Below the pieces are notes generated by a model that was given only the letters and a program-made list of their open reading frames with translations, was not told where the DNA came from and searched no databases. A DNA stretch of 64,000 bases from Chryseobacterium capnotolerans (lineage in GTDB: Bacteria > Bacteroidota > Bacteroidia > Flavobacteriales > Weeksellaceae). Shown piece after piece: positions 18,178-26,821 of the stretch. The first letter of the stretch is position 1. Each line of letters opens with the position of its first letter. Both the position numbers and the translations under genes were made by a program. Location of the stretch: the NCBI RefSeq assembly GCF_021278965.1, contig NZ_CP065589.1:5275001-5339000 (forward strand), read 5' to 3'.

Positions 18178-18205
18178 TAATTAAGTAATCTATATTCCTT
18201 ACAAT

Positions 18206-18259
18206 ATACCAATGTAATAATAGAAAAGAGGAAACTCAAAGATATTGTTACATTGGTAT
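18206..18259. other. Long intercistronic hairpin in the ammonia-lyase operon
   Basis: Arms ATACCAATGTAATAATA (18206-18222) and TATTGTTACATTGGTAT (18243-18259) form a 17-bp stem in RNA with one G-U pair, and a 20-base loop. It lacks a following T-run, so it is not a simple terminator. It sits between the ACP and acyltransferase genes and could be a processing or stabilising element or a small repeat. Confidence 0.55.
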
Positions 18260-18283
18260 CTTTTATATTGGTAAACTGTATTT

Positions 18284-19171
18284 ATGGACAACAAGTGGAA
18301 AGGTAAATCTAAAGGGACAGTTCTTGGCTACAGGATATTCGTCTGGTGCATTAGAAATATCGGAATCAGAAGTTCATATTTTGTATTGTACTTTGTGGCT
18401 GCTTATTACGTTCTGTTTCAGAAAGAAAGCAACCAATACATTCTCTATTATTTTCAGAAAAGACTGAATCTGAACTATTGGAAGGCTAAACGTTCTATCT
18501 TTAAGAGTTATTTTACTTTCGGGCAGGTTCTGATTGATAAAACAACAATTTCGGCCGGATTGAGAGAGAAATATACCTACGAATTTGACGGTATTGAAAA
18601 CCTGAGAAACCTTCTGGCTGCTAAAAAAGGTGGAGTCCTTATCAGTGCCCACATCGGAAATTTTGAAGTAGCAGAACATTTCTTTGCAGATATTGATTTT
18701 GACTGCCAGATCAATCTGGTAACCACGGATCAGGAAGTCACTGTCATCAAGGAATATCTGGAAAGTGTTTCCGTAAAAAAGAGCAATATCAAATTTATTT
18801 ATGTGAAAGAAGATATGTCGCATATCTTTGAGATCAATCAGGCTTTATCGAATAATGAACTCATCTGCTTTACCGGAGACCGTTATTTTGAAGGTTCAAA
18901 ATTCCTGGAAGCTGATCTTTTAGGAAAAAGTGCCAAATTTCCGGCAGGTCCGTTTTTGATTGCCTCCCGATTGGGCGTACCTGTTGTCTATGTTTATGTG
19001 ATGAAAGAGAAAAATCTTCATTACCATTTATACGCAAGAGTTGCTCAGAATATCAAAAACAGAGATTCTCAGGGACTATTACAATCCTATGTTCAAAATC
19101 TTGAAACCATGGTGAAAAAATATCCGCTCCAATGGTTTAATTATTTCGACTTTTGGGATGATATTGATTAA
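18284..19171 (+). CDS. LpxL/HtrB-like acyltransferase of the flexirubin locus
   Basis: 295 residues of the lipid A acyltransferase superfamily. An N-terminal hydrophobic segment (about 31-46) anchors it in the inner membrane. The catalytic H123-x4-E128 motif is in SAHIGNFEVAEH, and FTGDRYFEGSKF and FPAGPFLIASRLGVPVV match the family. In pigment clusters of this kind such enzymes are thought to acylate the aryl-polyene or the resorcinol. Here the acceptor is unknown. It is downstream of the ACP in the same operon. Confidence 0.85.
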   Translation: MDNKWKGKSKGTVLGYRIFVWCIRNIGIRSSYFVLYFVAAYYVLFQKESNQYILYYFQKRLNLNYWKAKRSIFKSYFTFGQVLIDKTTISAGLREKYTYEFDGIENLRNLLAAKKGGVLISAHIGNFEVAEHFFADIDFDCQINLVTTDQEVTVIKEYLESVSVKKSNIKFIYVKEDMSHIFEINQALSNNELICFTGDRYFEGSKFLEADLLGKSAKFPAGPFLIASRLGVPVVYVYVMKEKNLHYHLYARVAQNIKNRDSQGLLQSYVQNLETMVKKYPLQWFNYFDFWDDID

Positions 19172-19346
19172 TTTTTCTATTTTTATCCCCTAAACTAATC
19201 ATAAAACTCATAATCACTAAGGAATATTGAGGAACTGAAATTTAAAAATGATATTGTTTAAATAGGATTTTACTATATTGTAATAAGAAGATGATATCTG
19301 AATTTCTTAAATTCCCAATCTCTTAATTTAAAAAGCACACTCTCTT

Positions 19347-20864
19347 TTGAAAAAAGAATATGACATACTTGTAATCGGCAGCGGATTGGGAGGTCTTGTT
19401 TCGGCTCTTATTTTGGCGAAAGAAGGCCTGAAAGTTTGCGTGTTGGAAAAAAACAATCAGTATGGCGGAAATCTACAAACTTTTTCAAGAGATAAGCTCA
19501 TTTTTGATACTGGAGTTCACTATTTAGGAGGTCTTTCAAAAGGTCAGAATCTGAATCGCTTTTTCTCCTACCTGGAGATTATGGAGGATCTGGAACTTCA
19601 AAAAATGGATGAAGATGGATATGACAGAATTTCCTTTGGTGATAGTGATGTTAAATATCCACATGCTCAAGGCTACCAAAACTTTGTAGAACAGTTATCT
19701 GTTTATTTTCCTGAAGAAAAAGAAAATCTTGAAAACTATTGTGAAGAAATTCAGTATGTATGTAGTCAGTTTCCAAGATATCATGTGGTAGGAAAGGATA
19801 ATTACAATGAAGAAATCCTGCATTTAAATACCAAAAGATTTATAGAATCTGTGACACAGAATAAAACCCTTCAGGCAGTTTTATTAGGTTCTAATTTTCT
19901 GTATGCCGGAGATTCTGAAAAGGTTCCTTTTTATGTGCATGCTCTAACAGTGAATTCTTACATACAAAGTGCTTATAAATGTATAAAAGGAGGAAGTCAG
20001 ATATCCAAATTGCTGATCCGAAAGCTTCGTCAGTACGGAGCCGAAGTTCACAAGCATTCAGAAGTTTCTGAATTTATTTTTAATGAAAATAATACGCTGA
20101 CTTCTGTAAAAACAAGATCAGGAAAAGAATATGCCGCCAAGCAGTTTATTTCCAATATTGAAATACGTTCCACTATTAAACTGATTGGAGAAGAAAGGTT
20201 GAAAAAATCTTTTCTGAACAGGGTGTTAAGTTGGAAGCCGGTCTCATCCTGCTTCAGTGTTTATCTTGTTTTAAAACCCAAATGCTTACCGAATTTTAAT
20301 TACAATATCTATCATTATTCCTCTGAAGATCAGGTTTGGAATGCTTATCACTACGATAAAGAAGCCTGGCCGGAAACCTATATGCTTTCATCTACACCAT
20401 CAAAGCATCACTCTGAATTTGCAGAAAGTCTTACGGCTATTTCTTATATGGATTTTGATGAGGTGAAACAATGGGAAAATACCGTTAATACAGTTGCGGA
20501 CGAACATGAAAGAGGAAAACAGTATGAAAAATTCAAGCTGGAAAAGACTGAAAAAATGATTGATGCCCTGGAAAAGAGAATTCCTGATTTAAGGCACGCC
20601 ATTCAGCAGATATACACCTCTTCACCGCTGTCTTACCGCGATTATATCGGAAGTTTTGAAGGAAATATGTACGGTTATATGAAAAACTCAGACAATCCTC
20701 TTAAAACCATGGTTTCTCCCCGTACAAAAATCGATAACCTGTTTCTTACAGGCCAATCTGTAAATATGCATGGCATTTTAGGAGTAACCATCGGTGCATT
20801 TAATACCTGTGCTGAAATTCTGGGAAAAGAAACTATTGACAGCCGTTTGGACCCAATGACCTAA
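19347..20864 (+). CDS. Phytoene-desaturase-like FAD-dependent oxidoreductase
   Basis: 505 residues from a TTG start at 19347. An N-terminal dinucleotide fold (VIGSGLGGLVSALILAKEG) is followed by VLEKNNQYGGNLQTFSR, and the C-terminal FAD motif is NLFLTGQSVNMHGILG. The CrtI family desaturates or isomerises polyenes, which fits a chain-modifying step in flexirubin. It is ten bases upstream of the next gene, so one operon. The exact reaction is not shown by sequence. Confidence 0.85.
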   Translation: MKKEYDILVIGSGLGGLVSALILAKEGLKVCVLEKNNQYGGNLQTFSRDKLIFDTGVHYLGGLSKGQNLNRFFSYLEIMEDLELQKMDEDGYDRISFGDSDVKYPHAQGYQNFVEQLSVYFPEEKENLENYCEEIQYVCSQFPRYHVVGKDNYNEEILHLNTKRFIESVTQNKTLQAVLLGSNFLYAGDSEKVPFYVHALTVNSYIQSAYKCIKGGSQISKLLIRKLRQYGAEVHKHSEVSEFIFNENNTLTSVKTRSGKEYAAKQFISNIEIRSTIKLIGEERLKKSFLNRVLSWKPVSSCFSVYLVLKPKCLPNFNYNIYHYSSEDQVWNAYHYDKEAWPETYMLSSTPSKHHSEFAESLTAISYMDFDEVKQWENTVNTVADEHERGKQYEKFKLEKTEKMIDALEKRIPDLRHAIQQIYTSSPLSYRDYIGSFEGNMYGYMKNSDNPLKTMVSPRTKIDNLFLTGQSVNMHGILGVTIGAFNTCAEILGKETIDSRLDPMT

Positions 20865-20874
20865 TAAACAAACC

Positions 20875-22566
20875 GTGAAAAGAACTAAGATCCATACCCT
20901 ATCATACAAAAGGTTCTTCATATATTCCCTTTTTTCCTTTCTCCTGAGCGCGTGCGGGGTGTCTAAATCTGTTCATCATCTTCCTGATGTAAAACAATAT
21001 TCCCTGGAAATTCCGAGGGTTAAAAAGATCAACGACAGTACGTTCAGCTATAATCAGAATTTTCTTACTAAAAATAAACAGCAGCTCTGGGAGCTTTATA
21101 TTAAAGGAAATCCATTACAACTAGGATACAACAATGGAGCATTAACTCAGGATCTGATGCAGAAACAGGAGAAAATCTTCTTCTCCAAAGTAGAAGGCTT
21201 TGTTCCTTCAAAATTTAAACAGAAGCTTTTAAATACCTTCTTAAAGTGGTATAACCGTAAGATGTATCTGAATGTAAGGGAAGATTATCAGGCAGAATTA
21301 TATGGATTGTCACAATATTCGTCAGACCAGTATGATTTTATTGCTCCCAGATATCTGAGAAATCTTTATTTACATGGTGCTCATGATATTGGACATGCCA
21401 TGCAGGATCTGGCGATGGTGGGCTGCACTTCTCTGGCGGTCTGGAACGAAAATACAGAAGACGGAGATATGCTGATCGGAAGAAACTTTGATTTTTATAT
21501 AGGAGACGAGTTTGCTCAAAATAAACTGGTTGAATTCGTGGAGCCCGAAGAAGGTATTCCTTACATGTCTGTAAGCTGGCCGGGAATGATAGGCGTGGTT
21601 TCAGGAATGAATAAAGAAGGAATAACCGTAACCATCAATGCGGGGAAATCAAGAATTCCTTTGACAGCAAAAACGCCAATTTCCCTGGTGACAAGAGAAA
21701 TTTTACAATATGCTAAAAACATAGAAGAAGCCATTGCCATTGCGAAAAAGAGAAAGGTTTTTGTTTCGGAATCCATCTTAGTGGGAAGTGCCCATGATAA
21801 GAATGCTGTCATTATTGAAGTTTCACCAAAAAACTTTGGCGTTTACAGGGTTCAGAATACCAGCAGAGTGCTTTGTACCAATCATTTTCAATCTGAGGCG
21901 TATCAAGATGATAAAAGAAATGAGAAACAGATCAAAGAAAGCCACTCAGAATACCGTTATGAAAAACTTCAGGAACTCTTACAGGATGAAAAAAAGCTGA
22001 CCCCTGAGAAAATGGCATCTATTTTAAGAAATAGATCAGGTTTAAAGGATAAAAGCATTGGCTATGGAAATGAAAAAGCATTAAACCAGCTATTGGCCCA
22101 CCATGCCGTTATATTTTCTCCTGAAAAGAAGCTGGTTTGGGTATCTTCCAATCCTTATCAGCTTGGAGAATTTGTATGCTATGACCTCAATGAAATATTC
22201 TCAGATAAGATTTTAAAGCCTAATGATTTTTCAAAATCAGAAATGAATATTCCACGTGATCCCTTTGCAGATTCTGAAGAGTTTGAAAATTATGAAGTCT
22301 CCAGGATGCTGAGCAAAGAGATTAATGAAGCTGCAGAGGGTCGGGATATTGCATTTACAGATGGCTTTTTTCCTTATTATCAATCTTTGAATCCTGATTT
22401 CTGGAAAGTCTATTTTTTGAGCGGAAAATATTATTATCACAAAAAAGAATATTCCGAGGCAAAAATAGAATTTGAAAAGGCTCTTACTAAAGAAATAACC
22501 ACTGTTCCGGATCGGAAGATGGTTGAGAAATATCTTTATAAAACCAATAAAAAAATTAACAAGTAA
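20875..22566 (+). CDS. C45/NTN acyltransferase-like lipoprotein
   Basis: 563 residues from a GTG start. A lipoprotein signal ends LLSAC with Cys27 lipidated. Cys184 in MVGCTSLAVWNE is the N-terminal-nucleophile cysteine of the C45 / acyl-CoA:6-aminopenicillanate acyltransferase family, with NFDFY downstream. The C-terminal 50 residues look like a TPR pair (SGKYYYHKKEYSEAKIEFEKAL). C45 enzymes form or cleave acyl bonds, so it is a candidate for joining polyene acid to the resorcinol at the membrane. That role is inference. Confidence 0.85.
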   Translation: MKRTKIHTLSYKRFFIYSLFSFLLSACGVSKSVHHLPDVKQYSLEIPRVKKINDSTFSYNQNFLTKNKQQLWELYIKGNPLQLGYNNGALTQDLMQKQEKIFFSKVEGFVPSKFKQKLLNTFLKWYNRKMYLNVREDYQAELYGLSQYSSDQYDFIAPRYLRNLYLHGAHDIGHAMQDLAMVGCTSLAVWNENTEDGDMLIGRNFDFYIGDEFAQNKLVEFVEPEEGIPYMSVSWPGMIGVVSGMNKEGITVTINAGKSRIPLTAKTPISLVTREILQYAKNIEEAIAIAKKRKVFVSESILVGSAHDKNAVIIEVSPKNFGVYRVQNTSRVLCTNHFQSEAYQDDKRNEKQIKESHSEYRYEKLQELLQDEKKLTPEKMASILRNRSGLKDKSIGYGNEKALNQLLAHHAVIFSPEKKLVWVSSNPYQLGEFVCYDLNEIFSDKILKPNDFSKSEMNIPRDPFADSEEFENYEVSRMLSKEINEAAEGRDIAFTDGFFPYYQSLNPDFWKVYFLSGKYYYHKKEYSEAKIEFEKALTKEITTVPDRKMVEKYLYKTNKKINK

Positions 22567-22604
22567 TTATAGCTCAAGAACATTTTCAGGGCTTTTCTTT
22601 TAGC

Positions 22605-23778
22605 TTAATTATTCTCCGGGTTCAGCTTATTCAGGAAAAGAAAAGTGCCTATTCCAGCCGCCGCAGATAAGGTCGTGCTCAAGATAAAGCTTCCGATTAC
22701 ATATTGAAGCAGATTATTTTTAATCAATTCAAAGTTAAGATCCTGGCTCAGGAGATTGCTGTCTCCATCTACAAATGGTGCTCCCAAAAATAAGGACGCT
22801 GCAATGATAAAAGGAATGAAAGGAGGTAAGCTCACATTGGACGCTACAAATGCCAGCACTTTATTCAGTTTGAATAGGACCGATAAACTGATAACAAGCA
22901 AAGTCTGAAACCCCCAAAAAGGAGAAAGACCTATAAAGACTCCAAGTGCAATGGAAAAGGCTTTTGTACGGTTACTTCCATCGCTTTCCAGGACATCTTC
23001 CTTTATGAATCTTTTAAAGCTTTTTTTTTTTGAAATTATTCACGAAGTTCCTCGGAATAATGTAGAATAGGGTGATGGTGACCAAAATTGTATTCAGAAT
23101 ACTGATCCTGGTGAAATCTTTAAAGGGTCTGAAGTGAGAAACGCGTTCTGCAGGATCATATAGAACTTTGATAGGAATGTTCTTTACAGGAACATGCCTC
23201 CAGGCAGTTCTTACAATGATCTCGATTTCAAATTCAAACTTAGGGGTAAAATATTTTTTTGGAATTTTATGCAAAGGATAAAGCCTATATCCGGATTGTG
23301 TATCTTCCAGTTTAACTCCGGTTTCAAACCAGAACCAGAAATTAGAAAATCGATTTCCGAAACTGCTTTTCTTTGGAATTCCGTCCTGAGACATATTTCT
23401 GTTTCCAATCAGAAGAACGTCTTTATTTTCCTGAAGAAGGGCATCTACAAATACGGGAATATCATCCGGATAATGCTGCCCGTCAGAATCAATTGTGATG
23501 GCATGGTCATAACCTAGCTGTTTTGCTTTTCTGAAACCTGTTTTAAGCCCATTTCCTTTTCCTTTGTTCTCAGGTAAGGAGATTATCGTGATCTGTGGGT
23601 ATTGGCTCAAAATCTGAGGGGTGGAATCGGTGGAGCCGTCATTAACCACAATAATACTTTCGGTGTAATCTAAAACACCGTCAATTACCCTTTTCAGGGT
23701 CTTCTCATTATTATAAGTAGGTATTAAAACGCAGATTTTCCTTTCAGAAATTGCATTTTGTACTTCAGCAAGGGACAT
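22605..23778 (-). pseudogene. Glycosyltransferase family 2 fused to DUF2062, split by an A11 tract
   Basis: The N-terminal part (to 23014) is a GT2 domain: VLIPTYNNEKTLKR, VVNDGSTDST, ITIDSDGQHYPDD (DxD-like) and DTQSGYRLYP. In another frame the protein continues SFKRFIKEDVL, FIGLSPFWGFQTLL and the rest of a DUF2062 membrane domain. A run of eleven A (minus strand, 23021-23031) separates them; ten would fuse them, and I recall such GT2-DUF2062 fusions in Bacteroidota. It probably transfers sugar to a lipid carrier or envelope molecule. Sequencing error or slippage is possible. Confidence 0.75.
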
Positions 23779-23782
23779 GTTT

Positions 23783-24259
23783 TTATTTTAAAGTGGCTTT
23801 TTCCGCCTCGGTCATTGTTTTGGACTGCATTGCAAACCTTTTGATATAGTTTTTTAAAGCAGTATTCTGTTTGCTGTAATTGTTCAGAAGAAATGCTTTG
23901 TCATCTTTTAAGCTTCCTCTGTACCCCACAATTTTAGGGATGTTTTCCTGAACACTTAGCCTGATTAAACGCAATTCTGCATTATTAGGATTGCTCTTGA
24001 TGATGCCTTCAAGATTAGTTGCTCCCGTTTTTACCAGCGATTTTCTGTTGCCTTTAGATACTTTGGCTTCCATAATTTTGGCCGCTGCTTTATAGCCTAA
24101 AGTTACCGCATCAGAACCTGATTGTTTCTCTGCAACTTCAATAAAATTTGAGGTATTGGCACTTGATTCATTGGCCTTGGCATAGCTGTTTCTCAGGGCA
24201 TCGAGATCAGACTGAAAGAAAAATAAAAATGCCGCTACGAAGGATAAGATAAGTTTCAT
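23783..24259 (-). CDS. Exported protein of unknown function
   Basis: 158 residues. A short hydrophobic N-terminus (MKLILSFVAAFLFFFQ) acts as a signal peptide; the rest is helical and rich in Lys and Ala, with repeated SxANxS-type segments. I do not recognise it. The gene overlaps the hotdog gene by four bases (ATGA), so translation is coupled. Similar small exported proteins belong to flexirubin-type loci in my recollection, but no function is known. Confidence 0.7.
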   Translation of the reverse strand: MKLILSFVAAFLFFFQSDLDALRNSYAKANESSANTSNFIEVAEKQSGSDAVTLGYKAAAKIMEAKVSKGNRKSLVKTGATNLEGIIKSNPNNAELRLIRLSVQENIPKIVGYRGSLKDDKAFLLNNYSKQNTALKNYIKRFAMQSKTMTEAEKATLK

Positions 24260-24636
24260 GACATTAATTTTTTATAGCTTACAGACAGTTTCAATGCAAT
24301 AGTCTCGCCAAAAGAGCTTACATTTTTTACTTTAACATCTTCACCATCTTCTGCAATATCAAGCTGAAGTTTCAGATCAGGAGTCTCAAAAGGGTTGATA
24401 ATTGCCATGAACTTTATATTCGATGCTGTTTTTAAAAATAATTTTGAGCCTGTAAATTCTTCTGTCAGTTCTTTAATGATCTGCATCATACAAACTCCGG
24501 GAGTTACAGGATTTCCAGGGAAATGTCCCTTGAAAATATCATGATCCTTATTTAAATGGATATGAGCCATGAAACCTCCGTTTTCTGTTTTTTCGTATGA
24601 TGTTAAAGTATAAAAGTCTGTAAGAATGGTCTGCAT
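24256..24636 (-). CDS. FabZ-like hotdog protein with Glu-to-Gln change
   Basis: 126 residues of the FabZ/ApeI hotdog family. The active-site loop FKGHFPGNPVTPGV has His38. The position usually held by catalytic Glu five residues after PGV is Gln (CMMQIIKEL), so independent dehydratase activity is doubtful. It may pair with a second hotdog subunit such as those at 41333 or 41784. Its presumed role is dehydration of 3-hydroxyacyl-ACP during polyene elongation. It overlaps the gene downstream. Confidence 0.85.
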   Translation of the reverse strand: MQTILTDFYTLTSYEKTENGGFMAHIHLNKDHDIFKGHFPGNPVTPGVCMMQIIKELTEEFTGSKLFLKTASNIKFMAIINPFETPDLKLQLDIAEDGEDVKVKNVSSFGETIALKLSVSYKKLMS

Positions 24637-24712
24637 GATCTTATTTTTTAAGATTAAAAGGTATGATAAAATCCGGTTTGAAAGCGATATAAGTCTGTTT
24701 TCATGTTGGAAA

Positions 24713-25348
24713 TCATTCTGTTTCGGTTATTTGAAATAGTTTTATATTGATCTTAAAATCCTTATGTTGTAAGTTTAAGCTGTCTGCGAAGATATGCTTT
24801 TTTGCACCAAAAGTAAAATCGATCTTTTCCTTGTTGTTTTTCGTGTAAATAATCTGTTTCAGTAGATTATTGTCTTTGTTGAAAAACAGATAATAGCTTT
24901 TATTGTCCATCTTTGAGAGATAGATGTTAGCATTTTCATTTTCAAAACTTTCAGTTACTGGATATTGCCTTTTTAACAGCTGCTGAAAGTCATTTTTCAG
25001 AAAATTAATGACAATTTTTTTGTCCAGATCCGGAAGAACGTAATTGAGCTTAAAATCATGATCTGAAATTTCAAAATCAATCAGTTTATTTCCAAAATCA
25101 GAAGTTAAGGCGACACGGTGTGTCGTTTCATTCAGTTTTTTGATGATCAGAATACCACTTACATGATTTTTATAAATATCCATCTGACATTTATACACAT
25201 AATCTTCAGCAGACGAAAAATAAAGATTTTCAACTATTTTTTCCTTTGTTGGAGCTGGTTTCGCATCCGTAAGCTGATAAGATTTACAGGAAACAGCCAG
25301 TACCAGAATCAGGCTATAAAGTAAATTCTGACGCAGGAATTGAAGCAT
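24713..25348 (-). CDS. LolB-like lipoprotein (DUF4292-type) in the pigment locus
   Basis: About 211 residues from the ATG at 25346-25348. The signal ends VLAVSCK with a lipidated cysteine. The mature part is a beta-rich barrel with alternating hydrophobics, reminiscent of the LolA/LolB fold. It follows the LolA-like gene with a 35-base overlap. Together they may carry a hydrophobic cargo, lipoprotein or pigment, to the outer membrane. Sequence similarity is weak, so the fold call is by context and pattern. Confidence 0.6.
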   Translation of the reverse strand: MLQFLRQNLLYSLILVLAVSCKSYQLTDAKPAPTKEKIVENLYFSSAEDYVYKCQMDIYKNHVSGILIIKKLNETTHRVALTSDFGNKLIDFEISDHDFKLNYVLPDLDKKIVINFLKNDFQQLLKRQYPVTESFENENANIYLSKMDNKSYYLFFNKDNNLLKQIIYTKNNKEKIDFTFGAKKHIFADSLNLQHKDFKINIKLFQITETE

Positions 25349-25940
25349 TGATCTTTGTATTTTTGAAAACAATATTAGTAGTATCTCCCGAAGCTTCGGT
25401 CATATTCACCTGAGAAACCGTAGACTGGCTTTTAGGGAAGTAGAGTTCAATCTGCTTAATGTATTTCAGAAGTTGAGAAGTCTTAGGGACGAATTTCGCC
25501 ACATTGTAATTTCCGTTTTTGAAATAAGTGACCGTAAACTCAGGATCATTGAACATGGTTCCGTTTGAGCTTCCCACAATAAGTTTATTGATCTTTTCAA
25601 AAGTTTTGCTTTTCGCATCTACAGAAGATTTTTTCCCCTGATCATTGATGTAGATCTTATTGCTTTTAAAAACAATACTGTACTGATAAGGTTTGGTGTA
25701 TTTCCAGCTCAGCATATTGGGAGTCTGCAAAGACATTTTCCCGTACGTAACAATACTTTTATCCAGGAAATCCATTTTCTTGGTTTGTGTAAAGTCACTC
25801 TGCAACGTTTTGATTTCCTTGGTATCTGCGGAAACTTTGGTTACAAATGCTTTAGCTTCTGCTCCTGACATTGCTGTATTTTGGGCAAAAAAGAAACCAG
25901 AAACCAGTAAAAATGCTCCGAAAGCAATATTTTTAATCAT
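25314..25940 (-). CDS. LolA-like outer-membrane lipoprotein carrier protein
   Basis: About 208 residues from the ATG at 25938-25940 (MIKNIAFGAFLLVSG). Signal peptide ends FFFAQ. Typical LolA features follow: LQSDFTQTKKMDFLDK near residue 50, LSWKYTKPYQYSIVF and an incomplete barrel of strands. LolA chaperones lipoproteins through the periplasm. A second, dedicated LolA-like gene within a polyene pigment cluster is a known arrangement and may move the pigment or a related lipid. It overlaps its neighbours on both sides. Confidence 0.85.
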   Translation of the reverse strand: MIKNIAFGAFLLVSGFFFAQNTAMSGAEAKAFVTKVSADTKEIKTLQSDFTQTKKMDFLDKSIVTYGKMSLQTPNMLSWKYTKPYQYSIVFKSNKIYINDQGKKSSVDAKSKTFEKINKLIVGSSNGTMFNDPEFTVTYFKNGNYNVAKFVPKTSQLLKYIKQIELYFPKSQSTVSQVNMTEASGDTTNIVFKNTKINASIPASEFTL

Positions 25941-26688
25941 TTTTTCTTGAATTTGTAATGGAATCAACGGTAAAGGTTGAATACTTTTTATCTGCCAAAA
26001 ATACTAATAAATCTGCCAGCACGCGATACGTTTTTTCTGAAGTATCATGAAGGAGAATAATGCTGCCTTTTTTCAGATTTTTAGTTACTCTTTGGTAGAT
26101 TTTCTTTTCATCATCGATAACAGTGTCCAGAGAACGTACATTCCAGCCGATACTTGTTTTATGAGTTCGCTGTATCGCTTTGGCAATACTTGGATTGGTA
26201 ACCCCGAAAGGAGGTCTGTATAAATCTGTTTGCATATTCCCAACCTTCTTTATGACTTTATCACAGTTTTCAATCTCTGCCATCATTTTTGAAGTTGATA
26301 AAAACCCAGTTGAATTGGAATGAGATAAGGTATGATTTCCAATGGTGTGGCCTTCAGCAATGATTCTCTGAAATGTTTCAGGGTATTTTTCAATTTGTTT
26401 TCCGATACAGAAAAAGGTTGCTTTTATCTCATGGTCTTTCAGTAAATCTAAAAATTTCGGTGTGAATTCTGTAGGGCCATCATCAAATGTAAGGGCTACT
26501 TCTTTAATTTTTGTTCTTTTATGGGTAATACTGTTAACAAAATGCCCCAGTTCAATAGCAAACGATCCCCAAACCACTACCGCAGAAAAAGCAAGGAAAC
26601 ATGCGATGTACACCCAAAAACTTCCCTGAAACGCATAGATAAAAACGTTACAAAAGAGATAGAATAGGATGAATGAATAATGTTTCAT
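25933..26688 (-). CDS. Polysaccharide deacetylase-family (NodB-homology) protein
   Basis: About 251 residues from the ATG at 26686-26688. An N-terminal membrane segment (about 5-45, two stretches) is followed by a NodB domain: VALTFDDGPTEFT with the catalytic and metal Asp residues, and IGNHTLSHSN with the H-x3-H metal motif, then PPFGVTNP and IILLHD. Carbohydrate esterase family 4 enzymes remove N- or O-acyl groups. In this cluster it may deacylate a pigment precursor or a sugar; not settled by sequence. It overlaps the LolA-like gene by eight bases. Confidence 0.85.
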   Translation of the reverse strand: MKHYSFILFYLFCNVFIYAFQGSFWVYIACFLAFSAVVVWGSFAIELGHFVNSITHKRTKIKEVALTFDDGPTEFTPKFLDLLKDHEIKATFFCIGKQIEKYPETFQRIIAEGHTIGNHTLSHSNSTGFLSTSKMMAEIENCDKVIKKVGNMQTDLYRPPFGVTNPSIAKAIQRTHKTSIGWNVRSLDTVIDDEKKIYQRVTKNLKKGSIILLHDTSEKTYRVLADLLVFLADKKYSTFTVDSITNSRKND

Positions 26689-26733
26689 GATGTGCTGTTT
26701 TGAGTTCCTTATCGACAATTTCTAACTATACTC

Positions 26734-26816
26734 GTTCTGTCATTCTGAATGTCGCCTATAGTCACAAAAGAAATCTGGAATACAAAAGTAGAGATTCTTC
26801 GTCAGAATAACAGAAC
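26734..26816. repeat. Inverted repeat of the 'gttctgtcattctga' family
   Basis: Arms GTTCTGTCATTCTGA (26734-26748) and TCAGAATAACAGAAC (26802-26816) pair at 14 of 15 positions around a 53-base centre. It lies between the deacetylase and ketosynthase-like genes of the same operon. Strings containing GTCATTCTGA and TCAGAATGAC recur in Bacteroidota intergenic DNA. The transcript may fold here. Confidence 0.5.
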
Positions 26817-26821
26817 AACAA

